From an uncultured Flavobacteriales bacterium (lineage in GTDB: Bacteria > Bacteroidota > Bacteroidia > Flavobacteriales > Crocinitomicaceae): 5,048 nt of DNA. The DNA lies in contig CAMLET010000286.1 of assembly GCA_946479125.1 (NCBI GenBank), forward strand, positions 1-5,048. Reading direction: 5' to 3'. Within the stretch, counting starts at the first letter, position 1, and every line of letters starts with the position of its first letter. This document shows positions 1 to 5,010 of the stretch, one piece after another. The position numbers were made by a program, and so were the translations under genes. The notes below the pieces were generated by a model, which did not search any database, was not told the DNA's origin, and saw only the letters and a list, made by a program, of their open reading frames with translations.

Positions 1-497
1 TCTTGTTTCCAGGAAAGTTTCTTCGCTGTTTTCTGAATTTCTTCGTCTTTTTGCGGCTGATAACCTGTGCTTTTAGTGTAATGCTGTGTTTGACCGTAGA
101 TGATGGAATCTGAGAAACAATCGTAAACTCCGTAAATAAAGTCTTCGTTCAAACTTTGATTGTCGAATTCTCTTTTTAGAAGCGTTTCAATGTAGAACGG
201 CTGAACTTCTTCCGCCAGATCTACCACGTAGTAATTCGGACGAACCTGCTTAACCGCACCGTAGAATTTAATAGAAGCATTATCGCCACCTTCAGCTTTC
301 TCCAGCACATTCCGAAGTGCAATGTAAGTTCTGTCCTCAAAATCGCGTTGATTTAAGAGTACTTCCTTTTTCTGGATCTCAATGGATTTCTCCTGAGTTT
401 CCAGCGTTTTCCGAATCCAGGTAATTTGAATGAACAGCACGCTCACAAAGGAAATTAATCCTAGTACAACAACCGTATTTACCTGTTTTCTTTTCAT
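1..497 (-). CDS. N-terminal part of a membrane sensor, probably a histidine kinase (runs off left edge)
   Basis: An open frame of 165 complete codons reads leftward from the ATG at 497-495 to the window edge without a stop, so the gene is partial. The protein starts with basic residues (MKRK), then one hydrophobic helix at about residues 7-27 ending in QITWIRK. A charged, probably coiled stretch follows at about 30-65, then an extracytoplasmic-looking domain containing LLKREFDNQ and DFIYGVYDCFSDSIIYG (118-134). In Bacteroidota, sensor histidine kinases often begin with one helix ending in an 'IQ..WI' pattern, a short coiled stretch and a periplasmic domain with a 'GVYD...YG'-like segment. That resemblance is the basis of the call; the second helix and the kinase core would lie outside the window. 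The start lies two bases after the rhodanese stop, and a GGAG (minus strand, 511-508) sits ten bases upstream of the ATG inside the rhodanese gene. Transcriptional and translational coupling to rhodanese is therefore likely. The ligand is unknown. Confidence 0.7.
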   Translation of the reverse strand, partial: MKRKQVNTVVVLGLISFVSVLFIQITWIRKTLETQEKSIEIQKKEVLLNQRDFEDRTYIALRNVLEKAEGGDNASIKFYGAVKQVRPNYYVVDLAEEVQPFYIETLLKREFDNQSLNEDFIYGVYDCFSDSIIYGQTQHYTKSTGYQPQKDEEIQKTAKKLSWKQ

Positions 498-499
498 TG

Positions 500-817
500 T
501 TATGCTACTCCGACTTCAGGATCAATTTCTGTAGCCCATGCAATAATTCCACCTTCCAAATTGTAAAGGTTTTCAAACTGATGATTCATTTCCAAAAACT
601 GAATAACGTTTGCGCTTCTTTTTCCCGAACGACATTGAACAATCACTTGTTTGTCGCGGGCAATTTTGTCCACATTCGCAGGAACATCATTCATTGGAAT
701 GTGTTCTCCATTAATGTTTCCCGTTTCGTACTCGTAATCCTCACGAACATCGATCAACTGAAATTCAGTTCCGTTGTCCATTAGATCTTTTAATTCTTTT
801 ACTGTAATTGATTTCAT
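500..817 (-). CDS. Single-domain rhodanese-like protein (sulfurtransferase)
   Basis: This 105-residue protein is one rhodanese domain with no signal peptide, so it is probably cytoplasmic. Diagnostic pieces in order are IDVRE (22-26), the substrate-side H39-I-P motif (EHIPMNDVP), the active-site loop QCRSGKRSA (61-69) with Cys62 as the predicted persulfide-carrying residue, and the closing LEGGIIAWATEIDP (87-100). The six-residue loop after Cys62 (RSGKRS) fits sulfurtransferases of the GlpE/PspE/YgaP type rather than Cdc25-like phosphatases, whose loop is one residue longer. The length is normal for the single-domain form. By family knowledge it moves sulfane sulfur from donors such as thiosulfate or polysulfide to a thiol acceptor; the physiological partner cannot be read here. 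The gene follows the NADP+ reductase in the same direction and is followed two bases later by the sensor gene. A repeat element fills nearly all of its upstream gap, and I see no good promoter there, so readthrough from the reductase gene is plausible. Confidence 0.93.
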   Translation of the reverse strand: MKSITVKELKDLMDNGTEFQLIDVREDYEYETGNINGEHIPMNDVPANVDKIARDKQVIVQCRSGKRSANVIQFLEMNHQFENLYNLEGGIIAWATEIDPEVGVA

Positions 818-822
818 ATTTA

Positions 823-926
823 AATTGAAAATTTAAAATGGAGAATTGAGAAGAAGTGGAATTGTTAATAGGCATTTCAACTAACACGTTTTAGACTTCT
901 ACATTTTCAATTTTCCATTCTCAATT
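823..926. repeat. Imperfect-palindrome intergenic repeat, copy A (104 bp)
   Basis: The gap between the reductase stop and the rhodanese start is almost wholly this element. Its two ends are inverted copies: the left end begins AATTGAAAATTTAAAATGG and the reverse complement of the right end begins AATTGAGAATGGAAAATTG, matching at about 24 of the first 31 positions. An inner TGTTA block also pairs in the same register. The reverse complement of the right end shares AATGTAGAAG, six variable bases, then ACGTGTTAG with the left end of copy B (2034-2165), so the two are members of one family in opposite orientations. No coding potential is seen. It resembles a MITE- or REP-like dispersed palindrome; no transposase is nearby. 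When transcribed it could form a long AU-rich hairpin just after the reductase gene. Confidence 0.75.
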
Positions 927-931
927 AATAA

Positions 932-1942
932 TTAGAAGCCTTGTACTCCGTTAACTGTTGTATATTTTAATACGTTTTTCTTTTCCGGGTGAATGCGAGC
1001 AAATGCACTTTGAACAGCCAGTGTTCCTTCATGGAAACCGCAAAGAATCAGTTTCAGTTTATTCTCATATGTATTAACATCACCAATAGCATAAATACCA
1101 GGTATGTTCGTTGAATAATCCAACGTATTTACTTTAATAGCGCTTTTCTCGATTTCCAATCCCCAGTTCGCAATCGGACCAAGCGACGGTTTCAAACCAA
1201 ATAAAGGAATAAAATGGTCAGTTGGACGAATGATTTCACCTTGTGTTTGATGTGTGATTACCACTTTTTCCACTTCAGAAGCACCCATTAATCCTGTTAC
1301 CTCAGCTTCAGTAATTAAAGAGATCGCTCCTTTTTCAGCAAGGTCAATTACTTTCTGAACTGAATCTAAATGTCCGCGGAAAGAAGCGCTTCTATGAACC
1401 AACACCACTTCAGAAGCGATGTTCTTTTCAGCTAAGAAAATCGACCAATCCAAAGCAGAGTCACCACCTCCGGCAATTACACATCGTTTGTTTCTGTAGA
1501 ATTCAGGATCCTTAATAATGTACTCAACCCCTTTATCTTCAAAATCAACGATGTTTTCAATAGGTGGTTTACGTGGTTCAAAAACACCCAATCCACCAGC
1601 AATAATAACAACCGGTGCTTTGTGCTTTGTTCCTTTTATGGTTGTAACGATGAATGATCCATCGTCTTGTTGATCAATTTCAGTTGCTGCTTCGCCAAGA
1701 GTAAATCCAGGTTTGAAAGGCGCAATTTGTTCCATCAGATTATCAACCAGTTCACCAGCCAAAACAGATGGGAATCCTGGAATGTCATAAATCGGTTTTT
1801 TGGGATAGATCTCAGAACATTGTCCTCCCGGTTGAGGAAGGGAGTCAATCAAATGACATTTTAACTTCAATAAACCTGCTTCAAATACGGTGAAAAGTCC
1901 GCATGGACCAGCTCCAATTATGATAATATCTGTTTCAATCAT
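932..1942 (-). CDS. Ferredoxin/flavodoxin-NADP+ reductase, thioredoxin-reductase-like type
   Basis: This 336-residue flavoprotein has the two-dinucleotide-domain layout of the thioredoxin reductase fold. The FAD site is DIIIIGAGPCG (5-15), followed by QPGGQCSEIYPKKPIYDIPG (37-56). The NADP(H) site is CVIAGGGDSALDW (154-166) with HRSASFRGH (183-191), whose basic residues suit the NADPH 2'-phosphate. The C-terminal FAD contact is IYAIGDVN (283-290). The redox-active CxxC of true thioredoxin reductases is absent: the central domain has GGGDSALDW directly and no Cys pair. Together with the C-terminal tail TTVNGVQGF this fits the homodimeric ferredoxin-NADP+ reductase group (YumC-like), which exchanges electrons between NADPH and ferredoxin or flavodoxin. 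Length is typical. A TATTTTTG box lies 18 bases upstream, so it probably has its own promoter. The rhodanese gene follows after 114 bases; a link with sulfur or redox metabolism is only an inference from position. Confidence 0.93.
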   Translation of the reverse strand: MIETDIIIIGAGPCGLFTVFEAGLLKLKCHLIDSLPQPGGQCSEIYPKKPIYDIPGFPSVLAGELVDNLMEQIAPFKPGFTLGEAATEIDQQDDGSFIVTTIKGTKHKAPVVIIAGGLGVFEPRKPPIENIVDFEDKGVEYIIKDPEFYRNKRCVIAGGGDSALDWSIFLAEKNIASEVVLVHRSASFRGHLDSVQKVIDLAEKGAISLITEAEVTGLMGASEVEKVVITHQTQGEIIRPTDHFIPLFGLKPSLGPIANWGLEIEKSAIKVNTLDYSTNIPGIYAIGDVNTYENKLKLILCGFHEGTLAVQSAFARIHPEKKNVLKYTTVNGVQGF

Positions 1943-1960
1943 TACTTAAAATTCGTTGTG

Positions 1961-1968
1961 CAAAAATA
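1961..1968 (-). promoter_or_regulatory. Probable Bacteroidota -7 box for the NADP+ reductase gene
   Basis: On the minus strand this reads TATTTTTG, an exact match to the Bacteroidota primary-sigma -7 consensus TAnnTTTG, followed by C. It lies 18 bases before the ATG at 1942, giving an expected leader of roughly ten bases. No convincing -33 TTG is visible at the usual spacing, so the call rests on the -7 box and its position. It lies between repeat copy B and the gene, so it is not part of the repeat. Confidence 0.55.
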
Positions 1969-2033
1969 AGGATTCATTGAAAATTATTTAGAATAATTCT
2001 ACGGAATTACAACAAGTTTAACACCATCTGACT

Positions 2034-2165
2034 AATTGAAAATTGAAAATGGGGAATGTAGAAGAGGAACACGTGTTAGATTTATCGAGATAAAACCTCG
2101 ATTCTTCAAAAATTGATTTTTAGCACGCTTCGGACTTTTCAATTTTGCATTTTCAATTTTCAATT
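2034..2165. repeat. Imperfect-palindrome intergenic repeat, copy B (132 bp) with perfect 18-bp terminal inverted repeats
   Basis: Positions 2034-2051 and 2148-2165 are perfect inverted repeats of 18 bases (AATTGAAAATTGAAAATG). Inward of these the arms keep pairing imperfectly, including an ACGTGTTA block at 2071-2078 against the inner right arm, where GCGTGCTA is read on the opposite strand. The centre holds two small hairpins: ATCGAG/CTCGAT (2084-2089 with 2097-2102) and AAAAAT/ATTTTT (2108-2113 with 2116-2121). Copy A at 823-926 is a relative in the opposite orientation. The right end overlaps the methyltransferase gene and provides its last three codons (I-E-N) and stop. The element lies between that gene and the reductase promoter, so it may act as an RNA-stabilising or terminating hairpin. 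It has no run of T suited to a classic intrinsic terminator at a fixed end. Confidence 0.8.
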
Positions 2166-2701
2166 GGAGCGATATATCGCTTTGCGAATTCCCAGGTCAC
2201 AATTCCTGCGCAAACTGCAACGTTGAAACTGTGTTTGGTTCCAAATTGAGGAATTTCGATAATGTGATCTGCAGCGTTAATTACTTCCTGATCAACACCA
2301 TCTACTTCGTTTCCAAAAACAAGCGCGAATTTTTGTTCGGTCAATTGATCGATTTCATGCAGAAACGTGGTTTTCTCCGTTTGTTCAATGGTGCAAACCG
2401 AAACATTGTTCGCTTTCAATTCTGAAACAAGATCAAGAATGTTTTCTCTGTATTCCCATTCAACAGTTTCTGTGGCGCCAAGAGCGGTTTTGTGAATGTC
2501 GCGATGTGGTGGAAGTGCCGTAATTCCGCACAAATAGATCTTTTCTACATTCAATGCATCTGCTGTTCTAAAGAAAGAGCCAATGTTGTTCAGACTTCTA
2601 ATGTCGTTTAGAACAAGAATTATCGGGAATTTTTCCTGTTGACGAAATTCTTCTTCACCAACACGGTCTAATTCCCACAGTTTTAATTTGCGATTTTCCA
2701 T
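2153..2701 (-). CDS. SpoU/TrmH-family RNA 2'-O-methyltransferase
   Basis: This is an S-adenosylmethionine-dependent enzyme of the knotted SPOUT class that methylates a ribose 2'-OH in tRNA or rRNA; the target nucleotide cannot be told from sequence. With the start chosen here it has 182 residues. Motif 1 is NDIRSLNNIGSFFRTADA (32-49), with Asn39 and the catalytic-type Arg45. Motif 2 is ALVFGNEVDGV (126-136). Motif 3 is IEIPQFGTKHSFNVAVCAGI (148-167), forming the trefoil-knot SAM site. There is no N-terminal L30e-like substrate domain, as in compact TrmH/TrmL-like members. The frame is open for 19 more codons, to an ATG at 2758. I prefer 2701 because homologues of this type begin close to the 'RKLKLWEL' segment, a -7-like box lies just upstream, and the extension would overlap the divergent lipoprotein promoter. 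The last three residues and the stop come from repeat copy B. Confidence 0.9.
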   Translation of the reverse strand: MENRKLKLWELDRVGEEEFRQQEKFPIILVLNDIRSLNNIGSFFRTADALNVEKIYLCGITALPPHRDIHKTALGATETVEWEYRENILDLVSELKANNVSVCTIEQTEKTTFLHEIDQLTEQKFALVFGNEVDGVDQEVINAADHIIEIPQFGTKHSFNVAVCAGIVTWEFAKRYIAPIEN

Positions 2702-2706
2702 CGGCG

Positions 2707-2714
2707 CGAAGATA
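2707..2714 (-). promoter_or_regulatory. Probable -7 box for the methyltransferase gene
   Basis: On the minus strand this reads TATCTTCG, one base away from TAnnTTTG, and ends five bases before the ATG at 2701. Such a spacing would make the mRNA leaderless or nearly so. The box would be inside the coding sequence if the longer ATG at 2758 were used, so it supports the shorter start. No clear -33 element was found. Confidence 0.4.
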
Positions 2715-2743
2715 CGATTTCGAACTTTAAGCCGTTTAAGAAC

Positions 2744-2773
2744 TTGCTGCTTGCGCACAAATTTGTAAACTTG
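2744..2773 (+). promoter_or_regulatory. Probable promoter of the three-gene lipoprotein cluster
   Basis: A TTG at 2744-2746 is followed, after 19 bases, by TAAACTTG at 2766-2773. This matches the Bacteroidota arrangement of a -33 TTG-type element and a -7 TAnnTTTG element, with one mismatch in the latter. The predicted start of transcription is about 2780, leaving a leader under ten bases before the ATG at 2788. It lies in the 86-base divergent gap shared with the methyltransferase gene, so the two directions could influence each other. Confidence 0.55.
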
Positions 2774-2787
2774 CCTTAATCAATAAC

Positions 2788-3612
2788 ATGAAACATCTAA
2801 TTATCACCGTTTTATTTTTCGGATTTCTATTTTCCTGTACAGTTGAAAAACGTTTGTACAATAAAGGATTTCATGTGGAATGGCATAAATCCATTAAAAA
2901 AGAGAAGTCAGAATCTTCGGAAGATTTTGCTTTAGCTTCTTCAGAGGCTGGTACTGAAAGTCAAAGTGCAGTTGTTGCTCTAGATTCTGCAATTGTTCAA
3001 GTTAGTGATGAATCTTCGAGTGATATTGGAACTGATGATTTGATATCAGAAGAACTGAATGAAAACCGTTCTTCAAATGTTGACTCAAACAAGAAAAAGG
3101 ATGATTCATCGGTTTCTTTAGAAGATGAAAAAGAAGTGAAAAAAGCGCCAAGTCCATGGCTTTCCATCTTTCCAATGATCATGATCGGTGGAGGGGCGAT
3201 GTTGCCCTATCTTGCTCTGACGAAAGATTTGATTCCATTACTGTTTGCGACTATCATATTAACCATACTAGGATATTATTTGTTTCAGATTTTCCGGGGA
3301 CATGCAAGAACGGAAGACAAAAATTATAGAGTTGTCGTTTCACTGTTTTATTCAACTACATTAACGTTTCATATTTGTGTTGCTTTGTTTTTGACGGCGA
3401 TCGAACTTTCATATGAAGAATCACCGATACTACCGTTTAATTTGGCTTATTATTGGGTTTTATTTGCATTGTTATTAATCTCAATTATTCGAAGTATCAA
3501 AGCAAAAAGAAAAGAGGGTGTACGTTTGCCAAAAGATTTTGCGATAAAGGTAATTCTAGCGTTTGTCGCACTTGCTTTCTGTGTTTTCAAAACGGTGGCT
3601 TTAATTGTTTGA
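2788..3612 (+). CDS. Predicted polytopic lipoprotein, first paralogue of the cluster (function unknown)
   Basis: I do not recognise a characterised family. The 274-residue product starts with a short lipoprotein signal: a hydrophobic stretch at 4-16 and a lipobox LFSC, with Cys17 as predicted lipidation site. The mature N-terminus CTVEKRLYNKGFHVEWHKS (17-35) is shared with the next two genes. Residues 36-120 form a Ser/Glu/Asp-rich, low-complexity linker with almost no hydrophobic core, so probably disordered. From about 125 to the end there are some five hydrophobic helices (about 125-145, 149-169, 183-206, 218-236, 251-274), with basic loops such as KAKRKEG (238-244). The C-terminal domain is larger than, and not clearly alignable to, those of the two following genes. 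It is the first gene after the predicted promoter and ends three bases before the next start. Envelope location is inferred; a lipid anchor plus helices suggests the inner membrane. Confidence 0.85.
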   Translation: MKHLIITVLFFGFLFSCTVEKRLYNKGFHVEWHKSIKKEKSESSEDFALASSEAGTESQSAVVALDSAIVQVSDESSSDIGTDDLISEELNENRSSNVDSNKKKDDSSVSLEDEKEVKKAPSPWLSIFPMIMIGGGAMLPYLALTKDLIPLLFATIILTILGYYLFQIFRGHARTEDKNYRVVVSLFYSTTLTFHICVALFLTAIELSYEESPILPFNLAYYWVLFALLLISIIRSIKAKRKEGVRLPKDFAIKVILAFVALAFCVFKTVALIV

Positions 3613-3615
3613 TCT

Positions 3616-4200
3616 ATGTTTCGAAGTCTTTTCATCTTGTTCATTATTGTTGGTTTTCTTTCAGGATGCTCCATTGAAAAACGCCTTTATTCTCGTGGTT
3701 ATCACGTGGAATGGAAAAAATCGCTGAAATCATCTGGTGAAAACCAAGCTGAAGCGAATGTGGTATTGCCTGAAGTGAAAGAGCAATCCCAGAAGGCAGG
3801 TTATTCGGAAGCTTTGGAACTACCTGCTTTGGATGAAGTTGATAATGAAAAAAAGACAACCACTGAAGAATCAACTCTTATTAACGAATCGAAATTAGTG
3901 TTACCGGTAAAAGACACCGTCTACATTTATGATGATCAGGTGGAGATTGAACCATTCGGTTTGGCAGCGTCATTATCGTTAGTGGGATCGTTTTTAATAA
4001 CCAGAATTCCAATTCCACAGGTTTGGTTAATTGCTCTGGCATTGTTTGCAGCGGCTTTCATTTTATCAATCATTTCCATGATTCATTTTGCTACTAACAA
4101 AGGGTATTACAAAACCAATGTACTGGGAGTATTAACCTTCATTTTGTGTTTGGTGGTAATTCTCATTTTTGCATTAATAATTATTGCATTCGCTTTCTGA
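3616..4200 (+). CDS. Predicted polytopic lipoprotein, second paralogue of the cluster (function unknown)
   Basis: The 194-residue product has a signal with a textbook lipobox LSGC (Cys18) and the shared mature N-terminus CSIEKRLYSRGYHVEWKKS (18-36). A polar, Glu/Lys-rich linker spans about 37-108. The C-terminal membrane domain starts at IEPFG (111-115), with strong helices at about 134-156 and 168-193 and a weaker hydrophobic segment at 114-129. Between the two strong helices is SIISMIHFATNKGYYKTN (151-168), matched in the third paralogue. This 'EPxG, helix, polar GYYK-type loop, helix' layout vaguely resembles DUF4190-like small membrane domains common in Bacteroidota; I treat that as a weak suggestion only. 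The start is three bases after the preceding stop (TGA-TCT-ATG), indicating translational coupling. No function can be assigned. Confidence 0.85.
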   Translation: MFRSLFILFIIVGFLSGCSIEKRLYSRGYHVEWKKSLKSSGENQAEANVVLPEVKEQSQKAGYSEALELPALDEVDNEKKTTTEESTLINESKLVLPVKDTVYIYDDQVEIEPFGLAASLSLVGSFLITRIPIPQVWLIALALFAAAFILSIISMIHFATNKGYYKTNVLGVLTFILCLVVILIFALIIIAFAF

Positions 4201-4266
4201 TACTACACATTACTCCTTTTCTTATAGAAGAGGGCACGAAAACGTAAAGCAAGTCGTTACTGTACT

Positions 4267-4869
4267 ATGCGACTTCTTTTTGCCATTGTACTTTCTATCA
4301 CCTTCATGTGTTCATGTACCATTGAAAAACGATTACATGGTCGTGGTTACCACATTTCGTGGAATAAAAAGTATTCCAGAGTTAAGAAGGATGAAGTGAA
4401 GAAACAATTGGAGGAAGAAGAGGTTGTTGAAGAAGAAGTCATTGATACACTTAGTACTTCTCAAAATGAAGAAGCTCTAATCGAAGAAGAACCAATTACA
4501 CCGCCAGAAGCCGATTCCACTGATATTTCTAGAGAAGATAGGAAAAAAGAACGTGCTGAGAAATATCCCGATTTACCTCGTGAGGACAGAAAGTTCGAGC
4601 CGCTTGGAGTGAAAGCTGTCAAACTTCTGGCATTGGATGGGCTTATTTTAATTTGGGCAGATAATGAGGATGATCATCAACGATATGTTGGATTAGCGCT
4701 TACATTTCTTATCGTTCTTGCAGTTGTTTTTGCCATGGGAATTGTTTCCATGATTCGCTACCTGAGGCATCCGAGGCATTATCGCTTCAATATCTGGGCG
4801 TTGCTCTGTATCTTCGTTGGTGCACTTTACATCACATTTGCCGTTTTGGGGACACTCGCTGTTTTCTAA
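4267..4869 (+). CDS. Predicted polytopic lipoprotein, third paralogue of the cluster (function unknown)
   Basis: The 200-residue product has a hydrophobic signal at 3-16 and a Cys17 placed like that of its paralogues. The lipobox here is MCSC, a less standard form with Met at -3 and an additional Cys15. The mature N-terminus CTIEKRLHGRGYHISWNKK (17-35) matches the other two, with Ser in place of Glu before the Trp. The linker (36-109) is highly acidic (a run of Glu around 49-57) and carries REDRK twice (89-93 and 105-109). The membrane domain opens with FEPLG (110-114), has helices at about 140-163 and 175-199, and carries GIVSMIRYLRHPRHYRFN (158-175), equivalent to the 151-168 segment of the second paralogue. 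A 66-base gap without an evident promoter or hairpin separates it from the second gene, so it is probably in the same operon. Confidence 0.85.
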   Translation: MRLLFAIVLSITFMCSCTIEKRLHGRGYHISWNKKYSRVKKDEVKKQLEEEEVVEEEVIDTLSTSQNEEALIEEEPITPPEADSTDISREDRKKERAEKYPDLPREDRKFEPLGVKAVKLLALDGLILIWADNEDDHQRYVGLALTFLIVLAVVFAMGIVSMIRYLRHPRHYRFNIWALLCIFVGALYITFAVLGTLAVF

Positions 4870-4892
4870 GAAGATCTCCCTCTCTAATTATC

Positions 4893-5010
4893 CCACAGAT
4901 GCGCAGATGACCTGGGCGCTTATATCTTCCGCCGCGGCGGACTCGATAACCGCCAGTCGTGAACCGAAAAAAGCTAGTCCGGTAGGCGAGCAAAATCTGT
5001 GCATCTGTGG
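4893..5010. repeat. GC-rich intergenic element bounded by 16-bp inverted repeats
   Basis: CCACAGATGCGCAGAT at 4893-4908 is the inverted copy of ATCTGTGCATCTGTGG at 4995-5010, with one difference that would be a G-U pair in RNA. Each arm is itself a short tandem (CAGAT/GCGCAGAT-type). The interior is clearly richer in G and C than the flanking genes and contains a perfect 12-bp palindrome, CCGCCGCGGCGG at 4929-4940. Its last five bases can alternatively pair with CCGCC at 4950-4954. CGGACT (4938-4943) is also repeated inverted as AGTCCG (4976-4981). No credible reading frame exists. It starts 24 bases after the last lipoprotein gene, so it could end that transcript, but the size and layered symmetry fit a dispersed mobile-type repeat as well. 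Confidence 0.7.

Noticed and set aside
497..784. Plus-strand open frame of 95 codons opposite the rhodanese gene
   Set aside because: It is antisense to a well-supported rhodanese with a full active-site motif; its product is Asn/Phe/Cys-rich with no family features.
932..1942. Thioredoxin reductase as the identity of the flavoprotein
   Set aside because: The redox-active CxxC between the NADPH motif and the second FAD segment is missing, and the C-terminal tail fits the ferredoxin-NADP+ reductase group.
823..2165. CRISPR array made from the repeated AATTGAAAAT-type units
   Set aside because: There are only two separated, oppositely oriented imperfect palindromes, with no regular repeat-spacer spacing and no cas genes.
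2702..2758. Upstream extension of the methyltransferase to an ATG at 2758
   Set aside because: The extra 19 residues are basic and unlike the usual family start, cover a -7-like box at 2707-2714 and overlap the divergent promoter.
3450..3677. Open frames of 74 codons on both strands across the first/second lipoprotein gene junction
   Set aside because: Both are shadows of the two lipoprotein genes, which have lipoboxes and conserved motifs in their own frame.
4184..4399. Plus-strand open frame of 71 codons between the second and third lipoprotein genes
   Set aside because: It overlaps both genes in another frame, including the conserved EKR-GYH block of the third; the 66-base gap itself shows no gene, clear promoter or strong hairpin.
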